In this document: piece after piece, positions 1 through 8,010 of the stretch
Position numbering within the stretch: the first letter of the stretch is position 1
Layout of the letters: every line of letters begins with the position of its first letter
Origin: Streptomyces sp. SAI-127
GTDB lineage: Bacteria; Actinomycetota; Actinomycetes; Streptomycetales; Streptomycetaceae
Length of the DNA: 64,000 nt
Direction of reading: 5' to 3'
NCBI RefSeq assembly: GCF_029894425.1
Contig: NZ_JARXYJ010000001.1
Span: 9,382,501 to 9,446,500, forward strand
Made by a program: the position numbers and the translations under genes
Notes under the pieces: model-generated
Database searches by the model: none
Seen by the model: the letters and a program-made list of their open reading frames with translations, nothing else
What the model was told of the DNA's origin: nothing

Positions 1-583
1 GGTTGGCGTGGGTCTTGACGGTGACGGGGGTGACGAAGAGGCGTTCGGCGATCTCGTCGTTGGACAGGCCGGTGGCCACCAGGGACATCACCTCGCGTTC
101 CCGGGGTGTCAGCGTGGTCAGGCGGCCGGGGTCGGCGAGGTCGCCCGCGGCGGGCTGGGCCATGACGCGGGCGATGAGGCTCTTGGTGGCCGCGGGGGAC
201 AGCAGCGCCTCGTCCGCCTCCACGAGACGGATGGCGTCGAGCAGTTGGGCCGGTTCCACCCCCTTGCCGAGGAAGCCGCTCGCGCCCGCCCGAAGCGCCT
301 CGATGACGAACTCGTCCACCTCGAAGGTCGTCAGGACGAGGACCTTGACTCCGGCCAGGTCCTCGTCCTGGCCGATGAGACGGGTGGCCTCGATGCCGTC
401 GACTTCGGGCATGCGGATGTCCATGACCACCACGTCGGCACGCTCGGACCGGGCCAGTCGGACCGCCTCGCGGCCGTTGGCCGCCTCCGCGACCACCTCC
501 ATGTCCGGCTGGGCGTCGATGAGCAGGCGGAAGGTGCCGCGCAGCAGGGCCTGGTCGTCGGCGAGCAGTACGCGAATCGTCAT
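1..583 (-). CDS. NarL/LuxR-family response regulator (3' end outside window)
   Basis: This is a cytoplasmic DNA-binding response regulator, the partner of the kinase gene 22 bases upstream. The ATG lies at 581-583 and 194 codons are visible before the left edge. The receiver domain spans about residues 1-120, with the acidic pair D9-D10 and the phospho-acceptor D55 in VVVMDIRMPE. It is followed by a GerE/LuxR helix-turn-helix whose signature TPREREVMSLVATGLSNDEI is clear. Only the last part of the recognition helix and the C-terminus are cut off. Phosphotransfer from the kinase to D55 is expected by family. The targets cannot be told from the sequence. Confidence 0.95.
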   Translation of the reverse strand, partial: MTIRVLLADDQALLRGTFRLLIDAQPDMEVVAEAANGREAVRLARSERADVVVMDIRMPEVDGIEATRLIGQDEDLAGVKVLVLTTFEVDEFVIEALRAGASGFLGKGVEPAQLLDAIRLVEADEALLSPAATKSLIARVMAQPAAGDLADPGRLTTLTPREREVMSLVATGLSNDEIAERLFVTPVTVKTHAN

Positions 584-605
584 GGGCGGTGTTTCCTCGG
601 GGTGG

Positions 606-1784
606 TCAGGCGATCGCGGGGGTGAGGGACAGCGGCAGTTCGGCGACGACCCGGAACCCGCCGTCGGGAGTTCGACCGGCGGTGAGGGTGCCGCCGATGG
701 CGGTGGCGCGCTCGCGCATGCCGATCAGTCCATGGCCGGTGCCGGGCCCCTTGGGGGTGTGGCCGCGGCCGTCGTCGCCGATGGTCACGCGCAGGGTCGC
801 GGCACCATAGTCCAGGAATACGTCGGCGTGGGCCGCGCGGGCGTGCTTGTGGGTGTTGGTGAGGGACTCCTGGATGATGCGGTAGGCCGTCAGTTCGGTC
901 GCCGGGGCCACGGGCCGGGGCAGGCCGGTGCGGGTCACCGTCACGGACAGGCCGCCGGCGCGGATACCGCCGATCAGAGCGTCGAGGTCGGCGAGTCCCG
1001 GAAGCGGCGCCCGGGAGTCGGGCGCGTCGTCCGGCTGGCGCAACAGGCCGACGGTGGCCCGTAGTTCGTCCAGCGCGGCGCGGCTGGTCTCCTTGATGTG
1101 GGCCAAGGCTTCGTAGGCGCGGTCGGGGTCGGTGCGCATGAGGTGATGGGCCACCCCTGCCTGGGCGTTGACGAGGGTGATGTGGTGAGCCACCACGTCG
1201 TGAAGGTCGCGCGCGATGCGGACGCGTTCCTCGGCGACGCGCCGACGGGCCTCCTCCTCCCTTGTGCGCTCGGCGCGTTCCGCGCGTGCCTCGACCCGCG
1301 CGAGGTGCAGGCGACGGCTGCGGACCGCGTCGCCCAGGGCGGTGGCCGCGATCGCGAAGTCGAACCGCAGCAGACTGGTCCCCACGAGAAGCGGCTCCTG
1401 GTGGGTCGTCGCGTAGACAGCGGTGATGGCGACAGCGGCGATGACGCCGACGGTCCAGGCGGTGCGCCGGCCGCTGCGGGTCGCGAGTGTGTACAGGGCG
1501 ACGAGGCTCGCCGCCGGGGTCGACACGCGGTCGGGAACCAGGGCCATGGCGGTCAGTTCGACCGCCAGGGTGAGCACGACGACGGGCAGCGGCCAACGGC
1601 TCCGGAACGCGAGGGGGACACAGGACAGCGCCGTCCAGGCCACCCCCGCGGCTCGGGGCGCGTGCCAGCCGGAGTTCCCTGCGGCCGCCGCGGCCACGGC
1701 GACGACGATCAGCACCACCGCGGGAGACGCGTCCCTGATCCGGTCATGACGGGCCGCCCACCGCCTCATAGCTGTCACCTGCAT
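606..1784 (-). CDS. Sensor histidine kinase, HisKA_3 type
   Basis: This 392-residue membrane kinase has four or five hydrophobic segments in residues 20-150 and no recognisable extracellular sensor domain, as in many intramembrane-sensing actinobacterial kinases. A charged coiled segment (about 155-188) leads into the HisKA_3 dimerisation box ARDLHDVVAHH, with the phospho-accepting His at about residue 195. The HATPase_c domain ends with the G-boxes DDGRGHTPKGPG and GHGLIGMRERA. It is transcribed leftward with the response regulator, forming a classical two-component pair. The signal is unknown. The MMPL exporter gene upstream on the same strand could be a target or could simply be a neighbour. 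Confidence 0.93.
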   Translation of the reverse strand: MQVTAMRRWAARHDRIRDASPAVVLIVVAVAAAAAGNSGWHAPRAAGVAWTALSCVPLAFRSRWPLPVVVLTLAVELTAMALVPDRVSTPAASLVALYTLATRSGRRTAWTVGVIAAVAITAVYATTHQEPLLVGTSLLRFDFAIAATALGDAVRSRRLHLARVEARAERAERTREEEARRRVAEERVRIARDLHDVVAHHITLVNAQAGVAHHLMRTDPDRAYEALAHIKETSRAALDELRATVGLLRQPDDAPDSRAPLPGLADLDALIGGIRAGGLSVTVTRTGLPRPVAPATELTAYRIIQESLTNTHKHARAAHADVFLDYGAATLRVTIGDDGRGHTPKGPGTGHGLIGMRERATAIGGTLTAGRTPDGGFRVVAELPLSLTPAIA

Positions 1785-1881
1785 GTCCTCACTGTATGGA
1801 GCGCGGGCCGGTGACAGTCGGGTCCACCCCGGCCTGCCAACGGCCCGCGTGTGTGTCGTCGCTACGACGTGACGGTCGTTC

Positions 1882-4074
1882 TCAGTCGGTCAGTCCGGCC
1901 GGCTGCGGCTCCCGGACCGGGTGCCGCGGTCGGGCCGGCTCGTCCGGGGGCCCCTCCACCGACACGTTGGGAAGCGCCTTGTCCAGCCGTCGCGGCAGCC
2001 ACCAGTTCGCGCGCCCGCACAGGTGCATGAGCGCGGGGACGACCACCATCCGGATCAGGAGCGCGTCCAGGGCGACGGCCACGGCGAGACTCACACCGAA
2101 CTCGGAGATCACCCGCATGCCGCCGAACACGAAGGAGCCGAAGACACAGAACATGATGGCGGCGGCGACGGTGATCACCTTGCCCGTCTCGGCCTGGCCG
2201 ACCCGCACGGCCCGGTGGCTGTCACCGGTGTGGGCCCACTCCTCGCGCATCCGGCTGACCAGGAAGACCTGGTAGTCCATGGACAGGCCGAACATGATGC
2301 CGACGACCAGGATCGGCACGAACGACTCGATCGGTCCGGCGGCGCCGAGCCCGAGGAGCGAGGCGCCGAAGCCGTACTGGAAGACGACGACGATCGCGCC
2401 GAAGGCCACCCCGATACTGAGGATGTTCAGTACGGCACCGACGGCGGGGATGAGCAGGCTGCGGAAGGCGACGGTCAGCAGCAGGAAACCGAGCGCCGCG
2501 ATCACCAGCACGAACACCGGGAGCTTGGACATCAGGACCGACGCGAAGTCGTCGTTGCTCGCGGTGGTCCCGCCGACGTAGACCTTCAGCGACGTGCCCT
2601 GCTCCGCCTGCGGAATCACGTCCTCGCGCAGGTGGCCGATCAGATCGGAGGTGGCCGCCGACTGCGGTGAGGTCGTCGGGACGACGGAGATCACCCCGAC
2701 CGTCTGCCCCTCCTTCATCGGGGCGGCGGTGGCACCGGCGACACCGTCGACCCTGCCGAGCGCGGTGACGAGCTTCGCCTCGGCCGCCCTGTCGGCCGCG
2801 GTGGGGGCCTGCACGGCGAGGACGAGGGGGCCGTTGAAGCCGGGTCCGAAACCGTCCGCGATCATGTCGTACGCCTGACGGTTCGTCGACGTCGTGGGCA
2901 GGTTGCCGTCGTCGGAAGCGCCCAGACGCAGCGACAGAGTCGGGAACGCGAGCGCCGCCAGCACGGCCAGGGCGAGCAGTCCGAGGGCCTTGGGCCGGTC
3001 CTGCACCCGCTGCGCCCACCGGGCCCACAGACCGGCCCCGCTCTCCGGACCGCTCCCGTGTACGGCGAGTGCGCGGCGCTCACCGCGGCTGAGGACCCGG
3101 GGTCCGATCATGCCGAGAAGAGCGGGCAGCAAAGTGATGGCGGCCAGGACGGTCAGTACGACGGTGACGGCCGCGCCGATGGCCATGCCGTTGATGATGC
3201 CGACGTTCAGGGTGAGCATGCCGAGCAGCGCGACGACGACGGTCAGCCCGGCGAACACCACCGCCCGGCCGGAGGTGTTGAGCGCCTTGGCCGTCGACTC
3301 CGCGACGCCCATGCCCGCCTTCAAGTGGGCACGGTGCCGGTTGACGATGAACAGGGCGTAGTCGATGCCCACACCGAGGCCGATCAGCGAACCGAGGGTC
3401 AGCGTGGTGTCGGACAGCGTGATGAGGTGGCTGAGCAGCATCACCGCGACCGCGGAGGTGCCGACGCCGACGATGGCCGTGACGATCGGCAGCACCGCCA
3501 CCCAGACCGCACGGAAGACGAACAGCAGCACGACGAAGGCGAGGGCGATGCCCATGGCGTCGGCGACCGCGTTCGGCTCGGGGGTGACGGTGAACGCCTG
3601 CCCGTTGAGCGCGATGTGCAGATCGCCCGACTCCGGAGCGGTCGCGAGCTCCTTGACGTGGTCGATCTGGGCGTCGCTCACCTCACGGTCGAACGCGACC
3701 GTGGCGTAGGCCGTCCTGGCGTCCCTGCTGACCTGAGCCGATCCGGCCGCGGTGTACGGGCTGGTCACGGAGGTGACTCCCGGAGCGTCGGAGATACGCC
3801 CCAGCACACCGTTCATCGTCCGCTCGGTTGCGGGCCCGGTGACCTTGTCGCCGCCGGCCTGCCAGACCACTCTGCCGCTCTTGCCCGCCGCGCTGTCGGA
3901 GGCCTGCTCCAGCAGGGCCGATGCCTTGGCCGAGTCGGTGTTCTGCGAGGTCGGGCTGTTGCCGAAGGCGCTGCCGGCCGCTCCGACTCCGGCCCCAAGG
4001 GCGAGCAACAGGCCCACCCAGGCCAGGACGACGGCGAGCCGGTGCCGGTGGCACCAGCGGGCGAGAGGGGACAT
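1882..4074 (-). CDS. MMPL-family (RND superfamily) membrane transporter
   Basis: This 730-residue exporter has the duplicated RND layout: one N-terminal membrane helix, a soluble loop, five helices, a second loop and five more helices. The two MMPL signature segments are present, GVGIDYALFIVNRH in the first half and GLSMDYQVFLVSRM in the second. They contain the Asp-Tyr pairs linked to proton coupling. The start at 4072-4074 is preferred over a longer frame because a GAAAGG ribosome site lies 7 bases upstream and the protein then begins right at the first helix. MMPL proteins export lipids or drugs, but the substrate is not evident here. The perfect palindrome at 4184-4203, about 110 bases upstream, is the likely operator. 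Confidence 0.93.
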   Translation of the reverse strand: MSPLARWCHRHRLAVVLAWVGLLLALGAGVGAAGSAFGNSPTSQNTDSAKASALLEQASDSAAGKSGRVVWQAGGDKVTGPATERTMNGVLGRISDAPGVTSVTSPYTAAGSAQVSRDARTAYATVAFDREVSDAQIDHVKELATAPESGDLHIALNGQAFTVTPEPNAVADAMGIALAFVVLLFVFRAVWVAVLPIVTAIVGVGTSAVAVMLLSHLITLSDTTLTLGSLIGLGVGIDYALFIVNRHRAHLKAGMGVAESTAKALNTSGRAVVFAGLTVVVALLGMLTLNVGIINGMAIGAAVTVVLTVLAAITLLPALLGMIGPRVLSRGERRALAVHGSGPESGAGLWARWAQRVQDRPKALGLLALAVLAALAFPTLSLRLGASDDGNLPTTSTNRQAYDMIADGFGPGFNGPLVLAVQAPTAADRAAEAKLVTALGRVDGVAGATAAPMKEGQTVGVISVVPTTSPQSAATSDLIGHLREDVIPQAEQGTSLKVYVGGTTASNDDFASVLMSKLPVFVLVIAALGFLLLTVAFRSLLIPAVGAVLNILSIGVAFGAIVVVFQYGFGASLLGLGAAGPIESFVPILVVGIMFGLSMDYQVFLVSRMREEWAHTGDSHRAVRVGQAETGKVITVAAAIMFCVFGSFVFGGMRVISEFGVSLAVAVALDALLIRMVVVPALMHLCGRANWWLPRRLDKALPNVSVEGPPDEPARPRHPVREPQPAGLTD

Positions 4075-4183
4075 CGACGAGCCTTTCGAGGGGTGCACCA
4101 CGTGATCGGGCCGGCAATCCCGGCCCGCTCTCACGCTCGCAGTCCCGCACTCTCTCGTCGTTGGCCGTTCGCAGACACTTGCC

Positions 4184-4203
4184 TCTACTGCGATCGCAGT
4201 AGA
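4184..4203. promoter_or_regulatory. Perfect 20-bp palindrome upstream of the MMPL gene, probable repressor operator
   Basis: The 20 bases TCTACTGCGATCGCAGTAGA are identical on both strands. The site lies about 110 bases upstream of the MMPL start, where a TetR-type repressor would bind. No intact TetR gene is adjacent. The function as an operator is inferred. Confidence 0.6.
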
Positions 4204-4563
4204 CGGGCAGGTGAGGAGCCGTGGGAGACGGCCCGTGCGAGCTGTTCGACCCGGGCGTGTACGTGCTCCACGTGGTGCTCGGAGTCCGGTTTCATCAGGA
4301 CGCTGCGCAGGACGCGCGCTCCGTCGGCATCCGCCGTGAGCTTCGGGTGGCGTGCCCTGAACGCCTCGCGGTCGGCTCTGAGGGTGCTCAGGAACACCGG
4401 ATCGGCGCTGTCCGTGCCGTCCGCCAGGACACGGGCCGAGGCCGCGTCGATCCCGCTCAGCGTGGCCGGTTCCACCAGCGGGAAGTAGCAGCTGGCCCGC
4501 GACGACTACGTACGGCTCACCGACTCACTGGGCGAGATCCACAAGGCGCTGCGCGAAGGGTGA
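4185..4563 (-). pseudogene. Decayed ORF region between the MMPL gene and the deaminase gene
   Basis: The segment 4204-4686 holds no intact gene. On the minus strand an open frame from about 4505 down to a stop at 4185, inside the palindrome, encodes about 105 residues without an ATG start or ribosome site. It begins near CYFPLVEPATLSGIDAAS and contains DPVFLSTLRADREAF. On the plus strand 4489-4563 reads as a plausible protein C-terminus ending in IHKALREG. Both look like stumps of larger proteins. The minus-strand piece could be the C-terminus of a former repressor of the transporter, but I do not recognise a family. Confidence 0.3.
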
Positions 4564-4686
4564 GTCGGCTGCCCCTCCGGCTGTCGCACAGGTCCGTGTG
4601 ATCCCTTTCGAGCGCGCGTGACTCCAGGAGCCGGCCCACCGCCGATACTGTCGACGTCGCCTGAACCAACGACCGAGGCAGAGAAG

Positions 4687-5100
4687 TTGACCACGCAGAC
4701 CCACCCCGTCGATCACGAACTCGTCCAGGCCGCGGCGCACGTCGCTCGCACGCGCTGCCGAGGCGACAACCACACCATGGCAGCCGCGGCCCGTGCCCGG
4801 GACGGGCGGATCATCACCGCCGTGAACGCCTACCACTTCACAGGAGGCCCCTGCGCCGAACTGGTCCTCATCGGTGCGGCGGCCGCCCAGGGCGCCTACG
4901 AACTGGAGACGATCGTCGCTGTGGGGGATCGCGACCGAGGGGTCGTCCCGCCATGCGGCCGGTGCCGACAGGTTCTTCTCGACTACTTCCCCGAGATCGA
5001 GGTCATCGTCGGCGATGACGTCCGCCCCCGGACCGTGCGCATCACCGACCTGCTGCCCGAGAGCTACGTCTGGGCCGACCACCAGCTCGACGCCGAGTGA
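4687..5100 (+). CDS. Blasticidin-S deaminase-like cytidine deaminase family protein
   Basis: This 137-residue cytoplasmic zinc enzyme of the cytidine deaminase fold hydrolyses the exocyclic amine of a cytosine. The zinc site is complete: C56 and catalytic E58 in GGPCAELV, and C90 and C93 in PPCGRCRQVLLD. Three further blocks, AVNAYHFTGG, RGVVPPCGRC and LLPESYVW, match from memory the fungal blasticidin-S deaminase (Aspergillus terreus BSD) in order, spacing and wording. They fit it better than housekeeping Cdd. I chose the TTG at 4687 because it follows a GAGG-type site and because the family is about 130 residues; an upstream ATG-frame extension is proline-rich and unlike it. It could instead deaminate another cytosine nucleoside antibiotic. 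No nucleoside-antibiotic gene is nearby. Confidence 0.88.
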   Translation: MTTQTHPVDHELVQAAAHVARTRCRGDNHTMAAAARARDGRIITAVNAYHFTGGPCAELVLIGAAAAQGAYELETIVAVGDRDRGVVPPCGRCRQVLLDYFPEIEVIVGDDVRPRTVRITDLLPESYVWADHQLDAE

Positions 5101-5217
5101 CACCGACCGCTGACGACGGTGTCGACGGACGCGTGGCATGGTCGTCAGTGCAGTGGACAGCAGCCTCGTAAGCCTGCCCGGGAGCCGGCGGCCCACCCGA
5201 CACAAGGAGCGACAACC

Positions 5218-6216
5218 ATGCGGTACCGCACACTCGGCAGCTCGGACCTGAACGTCTCGGAGATCTCGCTCGGGTCCTGGCTCACCTACTCCGGCGGCGT
5301 CGAGGCGGACGCGACCCGCGCCTGCACCGAGGCGGCCTTCGACGCGGGCATCAACTTCTTCGACACCGCCAACGCCTACGGACGGGGAGCCGCCGAGACG
5401 GCCTGGGGCGAGATCCTGTCCGGCCACCCCCGTGACTCCTACATCCTTGCCACCAAGGTCTACTTCCCGATGTCGGACGACCCGGCCGACCGTGGACTGT
5501 CCCCCGCCCACATCGCCCAGCAGATCGACGCCTCCCTCACCCGCCTCAGGACCGACCACGTCGACCTGTACCAGGCGCACCGCTTCGACTCCGGCGTGCC
5601 GATCGAGGACACCGTCGAGGCGTTCCAGAAGGTCGTCGAGCAGGGCAAGGCCCGCTACATCGGCTTCAGCGAGTGGACCCCCGAACAGATCCGGGCCGCG
5701 ATCGACCTCGCAGGCCCCGATCTGTTCGTCTCCTCCCAGCCGCAGTACTCCATGCTCTGGCAGGCCCCCGAGGCCGAGGTGTTCGGCCTGTGCGCCGCCA
5801 ACGGCGTCTCCCAGATCGTCTGGTCGCCGCTGGCGCAGGGGGTGCTCACCGGCAAGTACAAGCCCGGACAGCCCGTCCCCGAAGGAAGCCGGTTCGCCTC
5901 CGCGGACATGGCGGTCTCCCAGGACCTCGTCTACAGCGACGCCATCCTCGAAGCGGTCCAGCGCCTCGTCCCGATCGCGGAGGGGGCCGGGATGAGCATG
6001 GCCACCCTGGCGCTCGCGTGGGTCCTGCGCCGCGGCGAGGTCGCCTCCGCGATCACCGGTGCCTCCCGCCCCGACCAGGTCCACGCCAATGCCGCCGCGT
6101 CCGGCGTGGAGCTGTCCGACGACCTGCTGACCGCCGTCGGCCAGGCACTCGGCGACGTCCCCGTCACCGAACCCACCCTCGCCCCCGGCGCCGAGGCCGG
6201 CATCAAGCACCGCTGA
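5218..6216 (+). CDS. Aldo/keto reductase, Kv-beta-like family
   Basis: This 332-residue NADPH-dependent (beta/alpha)8 barrel oxidoreductase reduces aldehydes or ketones. The catalytic tetrad can be placed: D49 and Y54 in FFDTANAYG, K80 in LATKVYF and H121 in LYQAHRFD. The C-terminal cofactor-binding segment ITGASRPDQVHANAAA is present. The start at 5218 follows AAGGAG at ideal distance. The sequence resembles the potassium-channel beta-subunit-like branch of the AKR superfamily, whose bacterial members have broad carbonyl specificity. It stands alone, with a hairpin downstream. No substrate can be inferred from its neighbours. Confidence 0.93.
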   Translation: MRYRTLGSSDLNVSEISLGSWLTYSGGVEADATRACTEAAFDAGINFFDTANAYGRGAAETAWGEILSGHPRDSYILATKVYFPMSDDPADRGLSPAHIAQQIDASLTRLRTDHVDLYQAHRFDSGVPIEDTVEAFQKVVEQGKARYIGFSEWTPEQIRAAIDLAGPDLFVSSQPQYSMLWQAPEAEVFGLCAANGVSQIVWSPLAQGVLTGKYKPGQPVPEGSRFASADMAVSQDLVYSDAILEAVQRLVPIAEGAGMSMATLALAWVLRRGEVASAITGASRPDQVHANAAASGVELSDDLLTAVGQALGDVPVTEPTLAPGAEAGIKHR

Positions 6217-6250
6217 ACTCGTACGGCTGACCGCCCTGGTGGGCCCGGCC

Positions 6251-6315
6251 GGCACCCTTGCCCGCCGCCCCGACCCTCTCCGCTGGCACGCCCGGTAGGG
6301 CGGGCTGTCGGTGCC
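6251..6315 (+). terminator. Compound hairpin after the aldo/keto reductase gene
   Basis: Two nested inverted repeats face each other about 35 bases after the stop: GGCACC (6251-6256) with GGTGCC (6310-6315), and GCCCGCC (6260-6266) with GGCGGGC (6299-6305). There is no T-run, as is usual for Streptomyces terminators. Confidence 0.45.
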
Positions 6316-6463
6316 CGCGAAGTGCGAGGCGAGGGCGCGGACCACCGGCACGAAACGGGCCAGGGAGACCGCCCCTCAGCCGTGGGCCACGGCACCGGCC
6401 GCAGCGGCGATGACGCCGGCCCGGCTCGGGCCGCCGCTGCAGGCCGGCGTGCCGGGGATGAGC

Positions 6464-6481
6464 GGGGGCAGGTTCGCCCCC
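6464..6481 (-). terminator. Hairpin after the I36 inhibitor gene
   Basis: A six-base GGGGGC/GCCCCC stem with a six-base loop lies 26 bases past the stop codon of the leftward I36 gene. Position and strength suit a terminator. Confidence 0.5.
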
Positions 6482-6507
6482 ACCCTCCAGCGGCCGGATC
6501 CGTGCGT

Positions 6508-6885
6508 TCAGCAGCTGCTGGTCCAGGTGTGCGAGTCCCCCCGGTCGTTGGCGCCCGCGTTGTACGGCACCTCCTGCCCGGGGCTCAGGCAGATGGTGAC
6601 ACCGCCGCCCTGCCAGGCACTGGCGTACACCTTGACGTGGTCCTTGATGCCCGGGCCCGAGATGCCGTGGTTGGCCCACGAGCTGTCCTCGTCCGCGATG
6701 TTGCTCTCCCACCAGCCGTCGTCGCCGGTCCAACCCACCGCCAGTCCGCCGTAGTTGGCGTCGGTGTAGGCGCAGAAGCTCCCCTGGCCGCAGGGTGCGG
6801 CGGCCTGGGCCGTGCCCGGCACGACGGCCAGGGCGGTGCCGGCGGCGAGGAACAGTCCGGCCGCGGTGATGAAGGTCTTGCGCAT
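6508..6885 (-). CDS. Secreted peptidase inhibitor, family I36 (SMI-like)
   Basis: This 125-residue exported protein has a Sec signal peptide (MRKTFITAAG, hydrophobic core, AQA cleavage site near residue 28). The roughly 97-residue mature domain has the beta/gamma-crystallin-like I36 pattern seen in the Streptomyces metalloproteinase inhibitor. Four Cys (in APCGQGSFCAY, VTICLS and the terminal SSC) can form two disulfides. A second crystallin-like block is VYASAWQGGGVTICL. By family it would inhibit extracellular metalloproteases, perhaps the producer's own. It is 48 bases downstream of a lipoprotein gene on the same strand and may be co-transcribed with it. Confidence 0.85.
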   Translation of the reverse strand: MRKTFITAAGLFLAAGTALAVVPGTAQAAAPCGQGSFCAYTDANYGGLAVGWTGDDGWWESNIADEDSSWANHGISGPGIKDHVKVYASAWQGGGVTICLSPGQEVPYNAGANDRGDSHTWTSSC

Positions 6886-6933
6886 GATGTCGATCCCTTC
6901 GATGTGGTGTTGGTGAGGTGACAGGAAAGAGCC

Positions 6934-7812
6934 TCAGAGGCCGTGCCGCACGGCGTACCGCAGCCCGTGGTCCCGCAGCTGACGGTGCTCGGCGATCACG
7001 TCGGCGTACTCGGCGCGCAGTTCGGCGGCGTACCGCTTCTCCAGCCGCGCACCGGTCAGGGCGAGGTCCGTGCGCCGCACGCACCGTGCCTCGGTCACGG
7101 CGTACCGCTGTTGCAGAGCGGTCGCTTCCCGTGGAGCGAGGTCACGGGCCCGGCGCTGCCACGCACCGCGCAGCTCCCCGGGGCTGTCGGCGTGCTGTAC
7201 GGGTGCGACACAGCGCGACCAGCGGGCGAGCGCGGCCCGGTGGACCGGGTCCTGGGTCACCCGCCGGTGAGCGGTGGCAGCGAGGTTGTTGACCGTGACC
7301 TCGGTGCGGAACCAGCGGCCCAGGTCGCCGTAGAGGACCCGCTGTGCCTCGGCGAGACAACCGTCGCTGTTGGCCCGGACGACCAGTCCGGTGGCCGTGC
7401 GGGTGGACAGCTCACGGCGCCCGGTGCCGAACAGGGCGTCGGAGAGGCGCTGTTGCTCCTTCGAAGCGCTGACCTCCTGCTCCCGCGGGCCACGCTCCAC
7501 GGGGATACCGAACCCGTGCCGGGCCGCCCAGCCGGGATCGTCGATCCCGTACGGGAACTCCCGTCGCGGTGCGACCCCCCGCCCCTGCCCGTCGCTGCCG
7601 TCGGCACGCGCCGCTATTTGGCGCTCCGTCAGACACCGTCGTACAAGCGCGGATTCGGCGCTCTTCAGCAGATCGTCCTGGGCGCGGACGGACCGCGGTA
7701 CGGGCCCCGGGCCGCTCCCGTCGCCGCCGTCCGCGCAACCGCCCGCCAGGGTGGCCGCACACACGGACAGCGCCACTGCGGAGAGAAACCTCGAAGCCCG
7801 CACCGCGGACAC
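6934..7812 (-). CDS. Hypothetical lipoprotein
   Basis: This 292-residue protein starts at a GTG and has an N-terminal lipoprotein signal with lipobox LAGGC, so it should be lipid-anchored outside the membrane. The mature part is charged and rich in Arg, Ala and Glu. It has a few scattered Cys (RRCLTER, SDGCLAE, SRCVAP, EARCVRR), spaced as in actinobacterial secreted proteins with two internal disulfides. No enzymatic motif is visible and I do not recognise a named family. Alpha-helical content looks high throughout. The same-strand I36 inhibitor gene follows closely. A functional link with it is only suggested by position. Confidence 0.75.
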   Translation of the reverse strand: MSAVRASRFLSAVALSVCAATLAGGCADGGDGSGPGPVPRSVRAQDDLLKSAESALVRRCLTERQIAARADGSDGQGRGVAPRREFPYGIDDPGWAARHGFGIPVERGPREQEVSASKEQQRLSDALFGTGRRELSTRTATGLVVRANSDGCLAEAQRVLYGDLGRWFRTEVTVNNLAATAHRRVTQDPVHRAALARWSRCVAPVQHADSPGELRGAWQRRARDLAPREATALQQRYAVTEARCVRRTDLALTGARLEKRYAAELRAEYADVIAEHRQLRDHGLRYAVRHGL

Positions 7813-8010
7813 CCCCGTCCTTCGCCCGGCAGTACCGCATCGGGCTCAGCCGTTTCCGACTCCTCGTCGGCTCGCAATCCAGTAGAGGGGAGCGCGGGAC
7901 GGCTGTGATCCTCGGAGGTCATAGGGCGCCTCTTGCGGGCGATGCGTGATTGACGCCCCCGCGCCCCCTGCCTACCGTCGCCCCAACACGTCTGAACAGG
8001 CAGGTCGACG

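Noticed and set aside
4525..6351. A long minus-strand frame of about 600 codons opposite the deaminase and aldo/keto reductase genes
   Set aside because: It is the antisense of two clear genes, a frequent artefact of third-position GC in Streptomyces, and has no domain of its own.
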